NCBI RefSeq assembly: GCF_027270315.1
Contig: NZ_CP114413.1
Coordinates: 9,424,001 to 9,488,000 of the forward strand
DNA length: 64,000 nt
Direction of reading: 5' to 3'
DNA from: Streptomyces cinnabarinus
GTDB taxonomy: Bacteria > Actinomycetota > Actinomycetes > Streptomycetales > Streptomycetaceae
Position 1 is the stretch's first letter; every line of letters begins with the position of its first letter. Below are positions 36,275 through 44,865 of the stretch, in pieces. Below the pieces are notes generated by a model. The model was not told the origin of the DNA. It did no database searches and was given only the letters and a program-made list of their open reading frames with translations. The position numbers and the translations under genes were made by a program.

Positions 36275-37507
36275 TCAGACGCGGCGGTAGCGCACCGGAA
36301 GGGACCGCACGCCGCGGATGATGCCGGAGCCGATCCACTCCAACGAGTCCACCGGCACGGCGAGTTCCAGCTCCGGGACGCGGGACAGCAGGGTCCGCAG
36401 GGCGATGGCGGCCTCCAGCCGGGCCAGCGGGGCGCCCAGGCAGTGATGGATGCCGTGTCCGAAGGCCAGATGGCGGGCGCCGGGCCGGGTCACGTCGAGA
36501 ACGGCGGGGTCGGTGTCGTCGGCCTGCGGGGCGTCGTGTCCGGCCGAGCCGAGCGCCACGACGACGATGCCTCCCCGCGGGATGCGCACTCCGCCCAGTT
36601 CCAGGTCATGGGCCGCGTAACGGCTCGTGGACCGCTCGACGGAGGTGTCGTTGCGCAGGAACTCCTCCACCGCCGAGGGCATCAGCTCCGGCCGCTCGCG
36701 CAAGAGCCCTAGTTGGTCGGGGCGTTGCAGCAGCGCCAGTGTGGCATTGCCGAGCAGGTTCACCGTGCTCTCGTGGCCCGCGACGACGAGCATCAGGGCG
36801 GTGCCCACCAGTTCCTCCTCGGACAGCCGGCCGTCCTGCTCGTCGCGGACGCCGACCAGGGCGGACAGCAGGTCGTGCTGGGGGGCACGCCGTTTGTCCG
36901 CGATCAGGTCGGCCAGCAGTCCGTGCAGTCCGGCCAGCGCGGATCGGTGCTCGGGAGAGGTGACCTGGAGGGCGTGGCTCGACCAGCGGCGGAAGTCCGC
37001 GTGGCACTGCTCGGGGATGCCGAGGAGTTCGGCGATCACGGTGGCGGGCAGCGGCGCGTGGAACGCCTCGACGAGGTCGGTCTCGCCGATTTGCGGCAGG
37101 GCGTCGAGCAGTTCGTGTGCGATCTGTTCGATGCGCGGGGCGAGTTCCGCCGTGCGGCGCGCGGCGAAGGCGGCCGAGGCCAGTCGGCGCAGGCGGCCGT
37201 GCTCGGGCGGATCGGCCTCGAGCATTTGCGCGCCCAGCCCCACGGACGGCTTGTTGAGGACGTATCCGGCGGCGGCCAGGGCCTCGGCGGCGGGCGTGGA
37301 GTCCTTGAGGAGGCCCGGGTGTGTGAGAGCCTCCCGGGCCAGGTCGTAACCGACGACCACCCAGCCGCGCAGACCGAGGTGGAAGTGGGCCGGGTGGATG
37401 GGGCCGAGTTCGCGCAGCCGGGCGTATTGAGCGGGGGCGTCCGCCTTGAAGGCCGGACCCAGGTTCACCCTGCCGTCCTCGTACAGGCACTGCTCGTGGA
37501 GGCTCAT
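36275..37507 (-). CDS. Cytochrome P450
   Basis: A soluble class I bacterial P450 of 410 residues. The I-helix oxygen-activation motif is AGHEST, the K-helix ExxR is EEFLR, and the heme-binding loop is FGHGIHHCLGAPLARLEAAI with the axial cysteine. The N-terminus (LYEDGRVNLGPAFKADAPAQ) is typical of Streptomyces CYP105/107-like enzymes, but the subfamily cannot be assigned by eye. ATG 37507 is preceded by GAGAGG. No ferredoxin or ferredoxin reductase gene lies next to it, so it must use redox partners encoded elsewhere. It is flanked by terminators on both sides, implying a single-gene transcript. Confidence 0.95.
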   Translation of the reverse strand: MSLHEQCLYEDGRVNLGPAFKADAPAQYARLRELGPIHPAHFHLGLRGWVVVGYDLAREALTHPGLLKDSTPAAEALAAAGYVLNKPSVGLGAQMLEADPPEHGRLRRLASAAFAARRTAELAPRIEQIAHELLDALPQIGETDLVEAFHAPLPATVIAELLGIPEQCHADFRRWSSHALQVTSPEHRSALAGLHGLLADLIADKRRAPQHDLLSALVGVRDEQDGRLSEEELVGTALMLVVAGHESTVNLLGNATLALLQRPDQLGLLRERPELMPSAVEEFLRNDTSVERSTSRYAAHDLELGGVRIPRGGIVVVALGSAGHDAPQADDTDPAVLDVTRPGARHLAFGHGIHHCLGAPLARLEAAIALRTLLSRVPELELAVPVDSLEWIGSGIIRGVRSLPVRYRRV

Positions 37508-37631
37508 GGGACCTCTCTTCCGTTGTGGCGTTCTCGTGGTGTCCGGGGACGGCCGGGCGGCCTCCCGGGCTGTTCGTCATGGCAACGAGCGCGGCCCGGT
37601 GAGGAGTTCGGGCCCTACGGAAACGAGTCCG

Positions 37632-37680
37632 GAAAACGCCTCAGGGGCATGCGCGGTGCGCATGCCCCTGAGGCGTTTTC
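37632..37680 (-). terminator. Perfect 23-bp hairpin terminator
   Basis: Arms 37632-37654 and 37658-37680 are exact complements around a three-base loop GGT. The stem ends in AAAA/TTTT, giving a U-rich end on either strand. It lies nine bases after the Bax-inhibitor-like gene (minus strand). Confidence 0.85.
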
Positions 37681-37688
37681 GCCAGGCT

Positions 37689-38360
37689 TCAGCTGTTGCT
37701 GTTGAAGAGGGTCAGCACGCGCAGCACCTCCAAGTAGATCCACACCAGCGTCATGGTGAGCCCGAAAGCCGCGAGCCAGGCCTCCTCGCGCGGGGCGCCG
37801 TAGGCGACGGCATCCTCGACCTGCTTGAAGTCCAGGGCGAGGAAGGCCGCGCCGAGCACGATGCCGAGAAGACCGAAGGCGATGCCGAGGCCGCCGCTGT
37901 GGAAGCCGAGCCCGTTGCCCGCGCCGAACGCGGAGAAGAGCAGGTCGGCGAAGAGCAGCAGCAGGAATCCGGTCGCGGCCGCGAGGACGAAGCCGGTGAA
38001 CCGCCGGGTGACCCGGATCCAGCGCATCCGGTACGCGACGAGCGTCCCCGCGGAGACCGCCAGGGTGCCGAGTACCGCCTGGGCGACCACGCCCGGCGAT
38101 AGGTAGGTCGAGACCGTGCTGGACAGCACTCCCAGGAAGACGCCCTCGAGCGCCGCGTATCCCAGGATCAGGCCCGGAGCCGGCGCCCGCCGGAACGCCT
38201 GGATCACGGACAGCACCGCAGCGGCGAGACCGGCGCCCAGGGCGATGCCGTAGGACCGGCCGATGTTCGCCTCGTCGACGGGTAGCAGGAGCCAGGACAG
38301 TACGGCGGTCAGGGTTACGGCGCCGAGGGTCGTCGCGGTGCGGACGACGACGTCGTCCAT
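37689..38360 (-). CDS. Bax inhibitor-1/YccA family membrane protein
   Basis: A seven-helix membrane protein of the BI-1 (TMBIM) family, 223 residues. It starts MDDVVVRTATTLGAVTLTAV, the usual beginning of the actinobacterial core. The helices include GIALGAGLAAAVLSVIQAFR, APGLILGYAALEGVFLGVLS and a last conserved helix AFGLTMTLVWIYLEVLRVLT. The family is linked to proton or calcium leak and membrane stress; bacterial roles are unclear. ATG 38360 or GTG 38366 are equally plausible; many relatives have a longer N-terminus. A short repeat of GGTCGAGCC units lies just upstream (about 38373-38400), possibly degrading an older extension. It ends at a perfect hairpin terminator. Confidence 0.88.
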   Translation of the reverse strand: MDDVVVRTATTLGAVTLTAVLSWLLLPVDEANIGRSYGIALGAGLAAAVLSVIQAFRRAPAPGLILGYAALEGVFLGVLSSTVSTYLSPGVVAQAVLGTLAVSAGTLVAYRMRWIRVTRRFTGFVLAAATGFLLLLFADLLFSAFGAGNGLGFHSGGLGIAFGLLGIVLGAAFLALDFKQVEDAVAYGAPREEAWLAAFGLTMTLVWIYLEVLRVLTLFNSNS

Positions 38361-38453
38361 GGTCACCGGGGTCGAGGCCGGTCGAGCCGGTCGAGCCGGT
38401 CGATGGGGTCGGCAGACCGGTGGCGGCGGGGGAGGCGTATGGATGCCGGGCGG

Positions 38454-38921
38454 TCACTCCGACGGTGCTCCCGGCCCGTCGAGCAGCTCCATGAGGAAGC
38501 CGTCCCAGTTCAGACCGTCCATCTCCGCCTCGGCCGAGACGATCCGGTAGGTGGCGTCGAGCCACTGCGCCAGCGCCTCGGTGGGCACCTCGAACAGTGC
38601 CTCCACCTCCTCGGACTCGAGCAGCAGCCACGACGAGGGCCGCACCCCGGGCAGCGTCGGCCACATCCGCACGTCGCCCGAGCCGCTCATCGACGACACC
38701 CCGCGGTGCAGGAGTTCACGGCCGATGTGCCAGATGAGACCGGGCCCTCGTCCGGGCAGGAACTCGACCGTGATGACCGACGCCATGTCCGGGTCGAAAC
38801 GGAACTTCGCCCGCATCGGAAGCCGCGTGAACTCGTCGAGCATCTGATCGACGTCCAGCAGCAGCGACGGCACGAGCTCGGACGACGAGCGTGCCCGCAG
38901 TGGTGAGTGGTCACGTTGCAT
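38454..38921 (-). CDS. SsgA-like (SALP) sporulation/cell-division regulator
   Basis: The second SsgA-like protein, 155 residues. It shows LPMRAKFRFDPDMASVITVE, the central WHIGRELLHRGVSSMSGSGD, then VRMWPTLPGVRPSSWLLLES, VEALFEVPTEALAQWLDATY. Both SALPs here share a C-terminal LAQWLxxTYxxVxAE, which makes them closer to each other than to SsgA or SsgB as I remember them. ATG 38921 is used. It is about 90 bases upstream of the BI-1 gene on the same strand but with an independent start region. A role in septation or spore wall control is expected from the family only. Confidence 0.88.
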   Translation of the reverse strand: MQRDHSPLRARSSSELVPSLLLDVDQMLDEFTRLPMRAKFRFDPDMASVITVEFLPGRGPGLIWHIGRELLHRGVSSMSGSGDVRMWPTLPGVRPSSWLLLESEEVEALFEVPTEALAQWLDATYRIVSAEAEMDGLNWDGFLMELLDGPGAPSE

Positions 38922-39138
38922 GACAGGGGGTTCCCCTCCGTAGGGCGAATTCTGTGACTCTCACTCTTCGCCTGGAACGGAACCCGCACATCGGTCACTT
39001 GACGGTCAAAGGGTGGGACCGCGCGCGGTGTCCGAGGCCGCCGGGATCCGCCGTACGGACTGCCGGGGAGCCGTCGTAAGTCAATGTGCTGTGGGGCCGG
39101 GTGGCGGGGCTGGTGGTGCCCAGTCGCCCGGCGGAAGG

Positions 39139-39567
39139 TCACTTGCCCTGGAGGGGGCCCGCGAAGGACTTGCGCAAGGACGCGGGGGCGGCGAGGGGGA
39201 GCAGGGCGGCGAGCATCTTGCCCTTCAGGGTGGCCGGCTGCCGCGTCAGCTCGACGTCGACCCGGGTGCCGTCGCCCTCGGGGGTCATCCGGAACACCCA
39301 GCCGCCGCCGGGCCCGAAGAGCTTGGAGTCCAGGGTGGTGATGGTGACCGTGTCACCGGCCGGTTCCCACTCGTAGCGGGCCCGCTCCCAGGCGGCGGCG
39401 GTGCCCTCGGTCACCTCGGCCCAGGTGTCGCCGAGTTCGTGCACCTCGAAGTGCTCGGCGTCGATCGTGGGCCAGGACGCCGCGCGCGAGGGACTGAAGT
39501 CCGTCAGCACCGCCAGCACGTCCTTCTGGCTGAGCCGGGAGACGAGATCGAACCGTACGACTGTCAT
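39139..39567 (-). CDS. SRPBCC family protein
   Basis: A 142-residue helix-grip protein. It starts VRFDLVSRLSQKDVLAVLTD, then FEVHELGDTWAEVTEGTAAA, WVFRMTPEGDGTRVDVELTR, and a long C-terminal helix (KGKMLAALLPLAAPASLRKS). ATG 39567 has GAGGAAG upstream. The family covers aromatase/cyclases, lipid-transfer proteins and stress proteins, so the substrate is unknown. Its promoter region contains the most elaborate copy of the repeated dyad: two 25-base arms in inverted orientation (39583-39651). Confidence 0.85.
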   Translation of the reverse strand: MTVVRFDLVSRLSQKDVLAVLTDFSPSRAASWPTIDAEHFEVHELGDTWAEVTEGTAAAWERARYEWEPAGDTVTITTLDSKLFGPGGGWVFRMTPEGDGTRVDVELTRQPATLKGKMLAALLPLAAPASLRKSFAGPLQGK

Positions 39568-39582
39568 GGGTCTTCCTCACGC

Positions 39583-39651
39583 GAAATAACTGCTCTGACT
39601 GGTGACGCGAGGTTCGCAGGAATGGGCGTCACCTGTCAAGGCGGTTATTTC
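39583..39651 (-). promoter_or_regulatory. Long inverted-repeat operator with CGNR-type dyad (site 7)
   Basis: Arms 39583-39607 and 39627-39651 match as inverted repeats at 21 of 25 positions, separated by 19 bases. Each carries GAAATAAC at the outer end and TGACWGGTGACG at the inner end. The dyad 39628-39648 includes TTGACA on the minus strand, facing the SRPBCC gene. Confidence 0.65.
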
Positions 39652-39663
39652 TTACTGGGGCTC

Positions 39664-41388
39664 TCACACCCAGGTGTCGAGCCACATTCTCGACTTCCAG
39701 TCGGTGTACGGGATCGTCTGGCCGGTGTAGATCGGGAAGAAGTAGATGAAGTTCCAGGCGATGAGCAGAACCAGCACGCCCGCCGCGGCGACGCCCACGG
39801 TACGGCGAGTGTCGGACGCGCCCTCCGGACTCGCCAAGGCCCCCAGCGCCATCGTCACGGCCAGGCACAGGTACGGCACGAAGACGACCGCGTAGAAGGA
39901 GAAGATGGTGCGGTCCTGGTAGAGGAACCACGGCAGATAGCCGGCACCCACCGCACACAGCACCGCGCCGGCGCGCCAGTCGCGGCGCAGCGCCCAGCGG
40001 AAGAGCAGGTACACGAGGGCGGCACAGGCCGACCACCACAGCAGCGGAGTGCCGAGAGCGAGGACTGTCTGCGAGCAGTCGGCCGCCGTGTGACAGCCGT
40101 CCTGTCCGGGTTTCGGAGACTCGTAGTGGAAGAGCACGGGCCGGCCCTGGACCAGCCAGCTCCACGGGTTCGACTCGTAGGTGTGCGCGGAGTGCAGCCC
40201 GACATTGAACTCGTAGACCCCGTGCTCGTAATGCCACAGGCTGCGCAGCGACCCGGGTATCCAGGACCACGTGCCGCCGCGGCCGTCGGCCCAATGGCGG
40301 CCGTAGCCGTCGTCCGAGAGGAACCAGCCGGTCCATGTCGCCAGATAGGTCAGCGCGGCGACCGGAACCAGGGAGAGCACCGACCAGCCGAAGTCCTTGC
40401 GCAGCACGGCCCGGTACGGCCGGCGAGCCCCGGCGACGCGGCGGGCACCGACGTCCCAGAGCAGGGTCATGACGACGAAGAAGGCGAGGACGTACAGGCC
40501 GTTCCATTTGCTGGAGGCCGCAAGTCCCAGGCAGACACCGGCGGCGAGCCGCCAGGGACGGAGCCCCATCCTGGCGCGGTCACCGGTGTGTGCGTTCGGC
40601 CGGACACCACCGTCCGCGCCGACCGGCAGAGCCGCCGCGAGTCGGGCCCGGGCATGGTCCCGGTCGATCAGCAGGCATCCGAAGGCGGCCAGGACGAAGA
40701 ACATCACGACGAGGTCCAGCAGCGCGGTACGGCTCATCACCACGTGCAGACCGTCCATGGCCAGCAACGCACCGGCCAGGCAGCCCAGAAACGTCGACCG
40801 GAACAGGCGGCGGCCTATTCGGCACAGCATGAGCACCGAGAGGGTGCCCAGAGCGGCCGTCATGAAGCGCCAGCCGAACGGGTCCAGGCCGAACATCGAC
40901 TCACCGAGGGCGATCACCCACTTGCCCGTCGGCGGGTGCGCGACGAAGGCTCCGGGGTCGGAGAGCGAGATGACCTGAGGGTCGGCGAGGATCTGCGGGT
41001 CGGCGATCTTGCGGTCCGGCCAGGTGCCCTCGTAGCCGAGCCGCAACATGGACCAGGCGTCCTTCGCGTAATACGTCTCGTCGAACATGACGGCCCGCGG
41101 CCGGCCGAGGTGCCAGAAGCGGATGGCTCCGGCCAGCACGGCGACGAGTACCGGCCCCAGCCACTCCATCACCTTCGCGAGGCGGTACGCCTGCCCCGGC
41201 CCGACACGTGTGAACTCCCACAGGCGCGCGGGTGGCTTCGGGAAGGGCGGAACAAGACGCTCGCGAACCCCGGCGCCGGGGCGTGCCACGTAACCGAACC
41301 GGCGAAGACGTTCCTGCCAGGTTCTGGGCGCCGTTGTCGGACGGGTCTCGTCGAGGACGGGGAAACCTGTCGTGTTGCTACTCGTCAC
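39664..41388 (-). CDS. Protein O-mannosyltransferase (PMT family)
   Basis: A polytopic membrane glycosyltransferase of 574 residues that moves mannose from a polyprenyl-phosphate carrier to Ser/Thr of secreted proteins during export. After a cytoplasmic start and a first helix (LGPVLVAVLAGAIRFWHLGR) comes the acidic catalytic loop VMFDETYYAKDAWSMLRLGY. Several helices follow, then a large loop with GRGGTWSWIPGSLRSLWHYE and the conserved HTYESNPWSWLVQGRPVLF. The C-terminal helices end IPYTDWKSRMWLDTWV. In Streptomyces the equivalent gene modifies lipoproteins and the phage phiC31 receptor. ATG 41388 is used, and the length is usual. It reads away from the relic region at 41.5 kb. Confidence 0.93.
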   Translation of the reverse strand: MTSSNTTGFPVLDETRPTTAPRTWQERLRRFGYVARPGAGVRERLVPPFPKPPARLWEFTRVGPGQAYRLAKVMEWLGPVLVAVLAGAIRFWHLGRPRAVMFDETYYAKDAWSMLRLGYEGTWPDRKIADPQILADPQVISLSDPGAFVAHPPTGKWVIALGESMFGLDPFGWRFMTAALGTLSVLMLCRIGRRLFRSTFLGCLAGALLAMDGLHVVMSRTALLDLVVMFFVLAAFGCLLIDRDHARARLAAALPVGADGGVRPNAHTGDRARMGLRPWRLAAGVCLGLAASSKWNGLYVLAFFVVMTLLWDVGARRVAGARRPYRAVLRKDFGWSVLSLVPVAALTYLATWTGWFLSDDGYGRHWADGRGGTWSWIPGSLRSLWHYEHGVYEFNVGLHSAHTYESNPWSWLVQGRPVLFHYESPKPGQDGCHTAADCSQTVLALGTPLLWWSACAALVYLLFRWALRRDWRAGAVLCAVGAGYLPWFLYQDRTIFSFYAVVFVPYLCLAVTMALGALASPEGASDTRRTVGVAAAGVLVLLIAWNFIYFFPIYTGQTIPYTDWKSRMWLDTWV

Positions 41389-41483
41389 CGGGCGACCTTA
41401 AACGTCGTGTCGGCCGGTGCGTCGCCGGTGGCCGAAAGAAGGCCATGGTCCCGGAGGTGTACGGCAGTTGAGGCCCGCGCCTC

Positions 41484-41590
41484 ACACCGGATCCCGCCGG
41501 TGCAGCACGTCCCGCAGCGCCACCCGGGACGCGATGCCGAGCTTGGGTAGATCTGGTACAGGTGCGCCCCGACCGTGCGGTGCGAGCAGC
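41484..41590 (-). pseudogene. C-terminal HTH remnant of a LAL/LuxR regulator
   Basis: About 35 codons in two frames read RTVGAHLYQIYP, then (frame change) KLGIASRVALRDVLHRRDPV and stop at 41484. This is nearly the same ending as the two intact LAL proteins in this window (HLYQIYPKLGMTSRAALRDA). All preceding domains are lost, and an IS256-type fragment is fused in front of it. Confidence 0.75.
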
Positions 41591-41755
41591 ATCGCTTGTA
41601 CCTTGGGGAACTGGGTGCCGAGCATGTCGGTGACGGTGTCCAGCTGGGTGCGCACGAGGCCGGCGGTGGGCTGGGTGAAGATGGTGCGGATCGTCGCGGC
41701 GACCATTTCACCGGAATCCTTGTCGATCACGCTGAAGACGTTGCGCAGGAAATGA
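41590..41755 (-). mobile_element. Fragment of an IS256-family transposase
   Basis: The frame reads HLHFLRNVFSVIDKDSGEMV, then AATIRTIFTQPTAGLVRTQL and DMLGTQFPKVQAMLLA. This matches the region after the second DDE residue in IS256 transposases (RVHFxRNxL ... EMVAAAIRTIFAQPD ... FPKVxxML). Neither end of the element is present. It is joined to a LuxR-type HTH remnant at about 41590. Confidence 0.75.
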
Positions 41756-41932
41756 AGGTGTGACCTTGGGGCGCCCCTTCGTCGTGGCATCCGCGGCCGC
41801 GCTCTCGGCCCGGGTGTACATCGCCACCCCGTACGCGTTCGCCGCAGTCGTCGGATACGGCTCCGCATGCTTCGGCGTGGTCACCCAGGTCGCGGGTCAG
41901 CGGGGCTGGAGGCATGCGCCGTGGTTGTCGGG

Positions 41933-43485
41933 TTATGGGCAGGTGGTGACAGTGTCGCCGGGGCCGGTGGAGCACACGTCGGTGCCGGGTCCGCCGTTGA
42001 TGTTGTCGGCGCCGTTGCCGCCGTTGAGGGTGTCGTCGCCGGTTTCACCGTTGAGGGTGTCGTCGCCGTTGCCGCCGCTGAGGGTGTCGTTGCCGGGTCC
42101 GCCGTTGAGGGTGTCGTTGCCGTTGCCGCCGCTGGCCGTGTCGTTTCCGGATCCGCCGTAGACGGTGTCGTTGCCGTTGGCAGCGTTGATGTTGTCGTTG
42201 CCGCCGAAGGCGCAGATCACGTCGTTGCCGGCCGTGCCCATGAGGTTGTTGGCGCTGCTGGTGCCGAGGATCGTGCAGCCGTGGGCGTTGTTCACGGTGG
42301 TGGTGGCGCTGTCGGTGTCGTTGCCCGGTGTGGGGTCGGTCTCGGTGGCGTCGGCGGTGGCGGTGTCGGTGAGGGTGCCGGTGGCGGTGGGTTCGACCAC
42401 GACGGTCACGGTCGCCGCGGCGCCGGCAGCGAGGGAGCCCAGGGCACAACTGGCACTGGCGGCTGTGGTGGTGCAGGTGCCCTGGCTGGGCGTGGCCGAC
42501 GCCAGGGTGCCGGGGCCGGTGAGGGTGTCGGTCAGCGTGACGCCGGTGGCCGCGTCGGTGGCACTGGTGTTGGTCACCGTCACGGTGTAGGAGGCTTGGT
42601 CGCCCAGGCTGACGGTGGCCGGCCCGGTCTTGGTGACCGACAGGTCCGGCCCCGCCTGGGCGACCTGGTAGCGGGCCAGCGCGAAGTCGGTGTTTCCGCT
42701 CACGCTTCTGCCGCCGGCGGCAACGAGCTTGCCGTCGCCCTGCACCGCCACCCCGGCAGCCGAGTCGAAGCTGCCACCGAAGTCGGTGGTCGCCCTGCCG
42801 TCGGCGTGGAAGGTGGTGTCCAGGCTGCCGTCGGTGGGGTTGTAGCGGGCGAGCGCGAAGTCGACGGTGCCGGCCGTGTTGCTCCGGCGGCGGCGACGAT
42901 CTTGCCGTCGGACTGCAAGGCCACCGCCGAGGCGGTGTCCACGCCGACGAAGTCGGTGGACACTCTGCCGTCGGTGTCGAAGGTGGCGTCCAGGCTGCCG
43001 TCGTCGGTGTCATAGCGGGCCAGCGCGAAGTTGTTCCCGGTCAAGTTGCTGCGGCCGGCGGCCACGATGTTGCCGTCGGGCTGGACCGCCACCCCGAAAG
43101 CCTCGTCGATGCCGCCGAAGTCGGTGGTCACTCTGCCGTCGGTGTCGAATGTGGTGTCCAGGCTGCCGTCGGGGTTGTAACGGGCCAGCGCGAAGTTGCC
43201 GCCCGCAGGGCCGACGGCGACGATCTTGCCGTCGGCGGGCTGCACCACTACTCCGGAGGCCTGGTCGAAGCCGCCGAAGTCGGTGGTCACTCTGCCGTCG
43301 GTGTCGAAGGTGGGATCCAGGTCGCCCGGCGCCGCCAGCGCCGTCCCGGGGCAGAACAACACGAGCGCCGCGCCCGCGGCCGCCGCCCCGACCCGGCCGT
43401 TCCTCGACCGCCGCCGGCCTACATCCCCTCTCGTGCGTCGTACGAACCTGAAGAGCGGATCCGGAAGAAGCCTGGAGATGGCCAT
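41933..43485 (-). pseudogene. Secreted delta-60 repeat / DUF11 / RTX calcium-binding protein with a one-base frameshift
   Basis: An exported repeat protein of about 517 residues if repaired. From ATG 43485 come a signal peptide (GAAAAGAALVLFCPGTALAA), then delta-60 (FG-GAP-like) repeats such as DPTFDTDGRVTTDFGG and DGSLDTTFDTDGRVTTDFGG, each about 60 residues. Near 42885 one base appears to be missing (GKIVAAAGAT instead of GKIVAAGRSN), and the repeats resume in another frame (MAVQGDGKLVAAGG). A DUF11/CARDB-like domain follows (GPDLSVTKTGPATVSLGDQA), then seven to nine RTX nonapeptides such as GGNGNDTLNGGPGNDTLSGG and the end TVTTCP. No type I secretion genes are near; a Sec route is expected. 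It may be functional if the frameshift is an assembly error. Confidence 0.85.
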
Positions 43486-43719
43486 TCAAGCTACCTTTCG
43501 CCTTCGTGCCGCCCCTCAGATCGCCCCGGCGACGGCTTGTGTCGCGGGTGGCTCGTGCACCCGCTCGCGGCAGGTCCCAGAAGGTCGGCACATGCCGACC
43601 CAGGACGCTCACCACCACAGCCTTTCCGCGCGATCCCGGTGGCGCTGCACGGGTTCGGCCAAGCGGTACACGGCAGTACCTGATCAGCCGTCACCCCGTA
43701 GCCTCCAAGAACCGCCGAG

Positions 43720-44704
43720 CACCTCGGACAGCCGCCCACGTGGCCGCCTCGCGACTCACGGACGCACCGCCGCACGTGCCGGAGCGACTCGGCGTGCGCC
43801 TCGATCCAGTACTGCCCCGGAGGCTGATGCCCTCGGACGCGACGATCCGCCGGCTGCTCCCCGCATCGACGGTGATGCCCTGGACCAGACGGTGGGCGGA
43901 TGGCTCGCCGACCGTCGGCCCGAGAGCTCTCGGCTGCGCGGACTGTCCGTGGACGGCAAGTCCCTGCGAGGAGCGGCCAACGCCCAGGGGTGGAGGATCC
44001 ACCTACTTGCTGCAGTGGAGCACTCCACCGGGCTGGTCCTGGCCCAGCTCGACGTCGGCAAGAGGACCGGCGAGGTCACCCGCTTCCACTGCTGCTCGAC
44101 ACCGTCGCCGACCTGGCCGCAACCGTGGTCACCAGCGACGCCCTTCCTACGCAACGCGAGCACGCCGCCTACCTCCTGGGCCGCGGGGCCCACTGCATCG
44201 CGATCGTCCAGGGCAGCCAGCACAAGCTGCGCAAGCAGCTGAAGTCCCTTCCCTGGAAGGGCATCCCGTTCCAGGGCTGCGCGCGGGGGCACCGGCCACG
44301 GCCGCGCGGAGATCCGCCGGATCAAGGTCGCCACCGTGAACAACGTGCTCTTGCCCGGCGCCCGCCAGGCCGTCGAGATCAAGCGCCGCCGCACCGACCG
44401 CGAGACCGGCATCACGACCGTCTACGCGGTCGTCAGCCTGACTGCCGAGCAGGCCACCCTCCTCCAACTCGCGAGACTGATCTGCGACCACTGGAAGATC
44501 GAGGCCCTGCACCACGTCCGCGACATCACCTTCGCCGAGGACGCCTCCCAGCTGCGGACCGGCAACGCACCCCGCGCGATGGCGGCTTGGCCCAACCTCG
44601 CCGTCGGTGCCCTCCGGCCGAGCGGCGTCAAGAACGTCGCCTCCGGCCTCCGTCGCAACGCACGCGAGGCCCGCCGACCCCTCGCACTCCTCGGCCTCGC
44701 GTGA
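43720..44704 (+). mobile_element. Decayed ISAs1-family transposase
   Basis: A DDE transposase broken into at least four frames. Recognisable parts are PHVPERLGVRLDPVLPRRLM, then PSDATIRRLL; LRGLSVDGKSLRGAANAQGW with the first catalytic Asp; HLLAAVEHSTGLVLAQLDVG; EIKRRRTDRETGITTVYAVV; and the C-terminal DHWKIEALHHVRDITFAEDA, then RTGNAPRAMAAWPNLAVGAL. These are the DGKSLRG and HWxIE hallmarks of the ISAs1/H-repeat group. The N-terminal domain before about 43720 is not recognisable, and no terminal inverted repeats were found. It cannot make an active transposase. Confidence 0.85.
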
Positions 44705-44865
44705 TCACCAAACGGGCGCCCGCCGACTACGCCGAAGCCCTGGGGGCCGGGTCGCCGCTGCCACCGCTCACCACGTGACACGCCGGCAGGGCCGCGCGCG
44801 GCAGCGGCAACCGACTGCCCGACACGACGGCGCGCCGTGCACGCACTCTCGGACCTGTCCCTTTG

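Noticed and set aside
39013..41550. 845-codon plus-strand frame over the O-mannosyltransferase
   Set aside because: No hydrophobic or domain pattern; high-GC antisense artefact of the minus-strand membrane protein.
43505..43719. N-terminal domain of the ISAs1 transposase
   Set aside because: Text in this stretch (PRDPGGAARVRP and similar) loosely recalls the family N-terminus, but frames and spacing do not fit, so the element was started at 43720.
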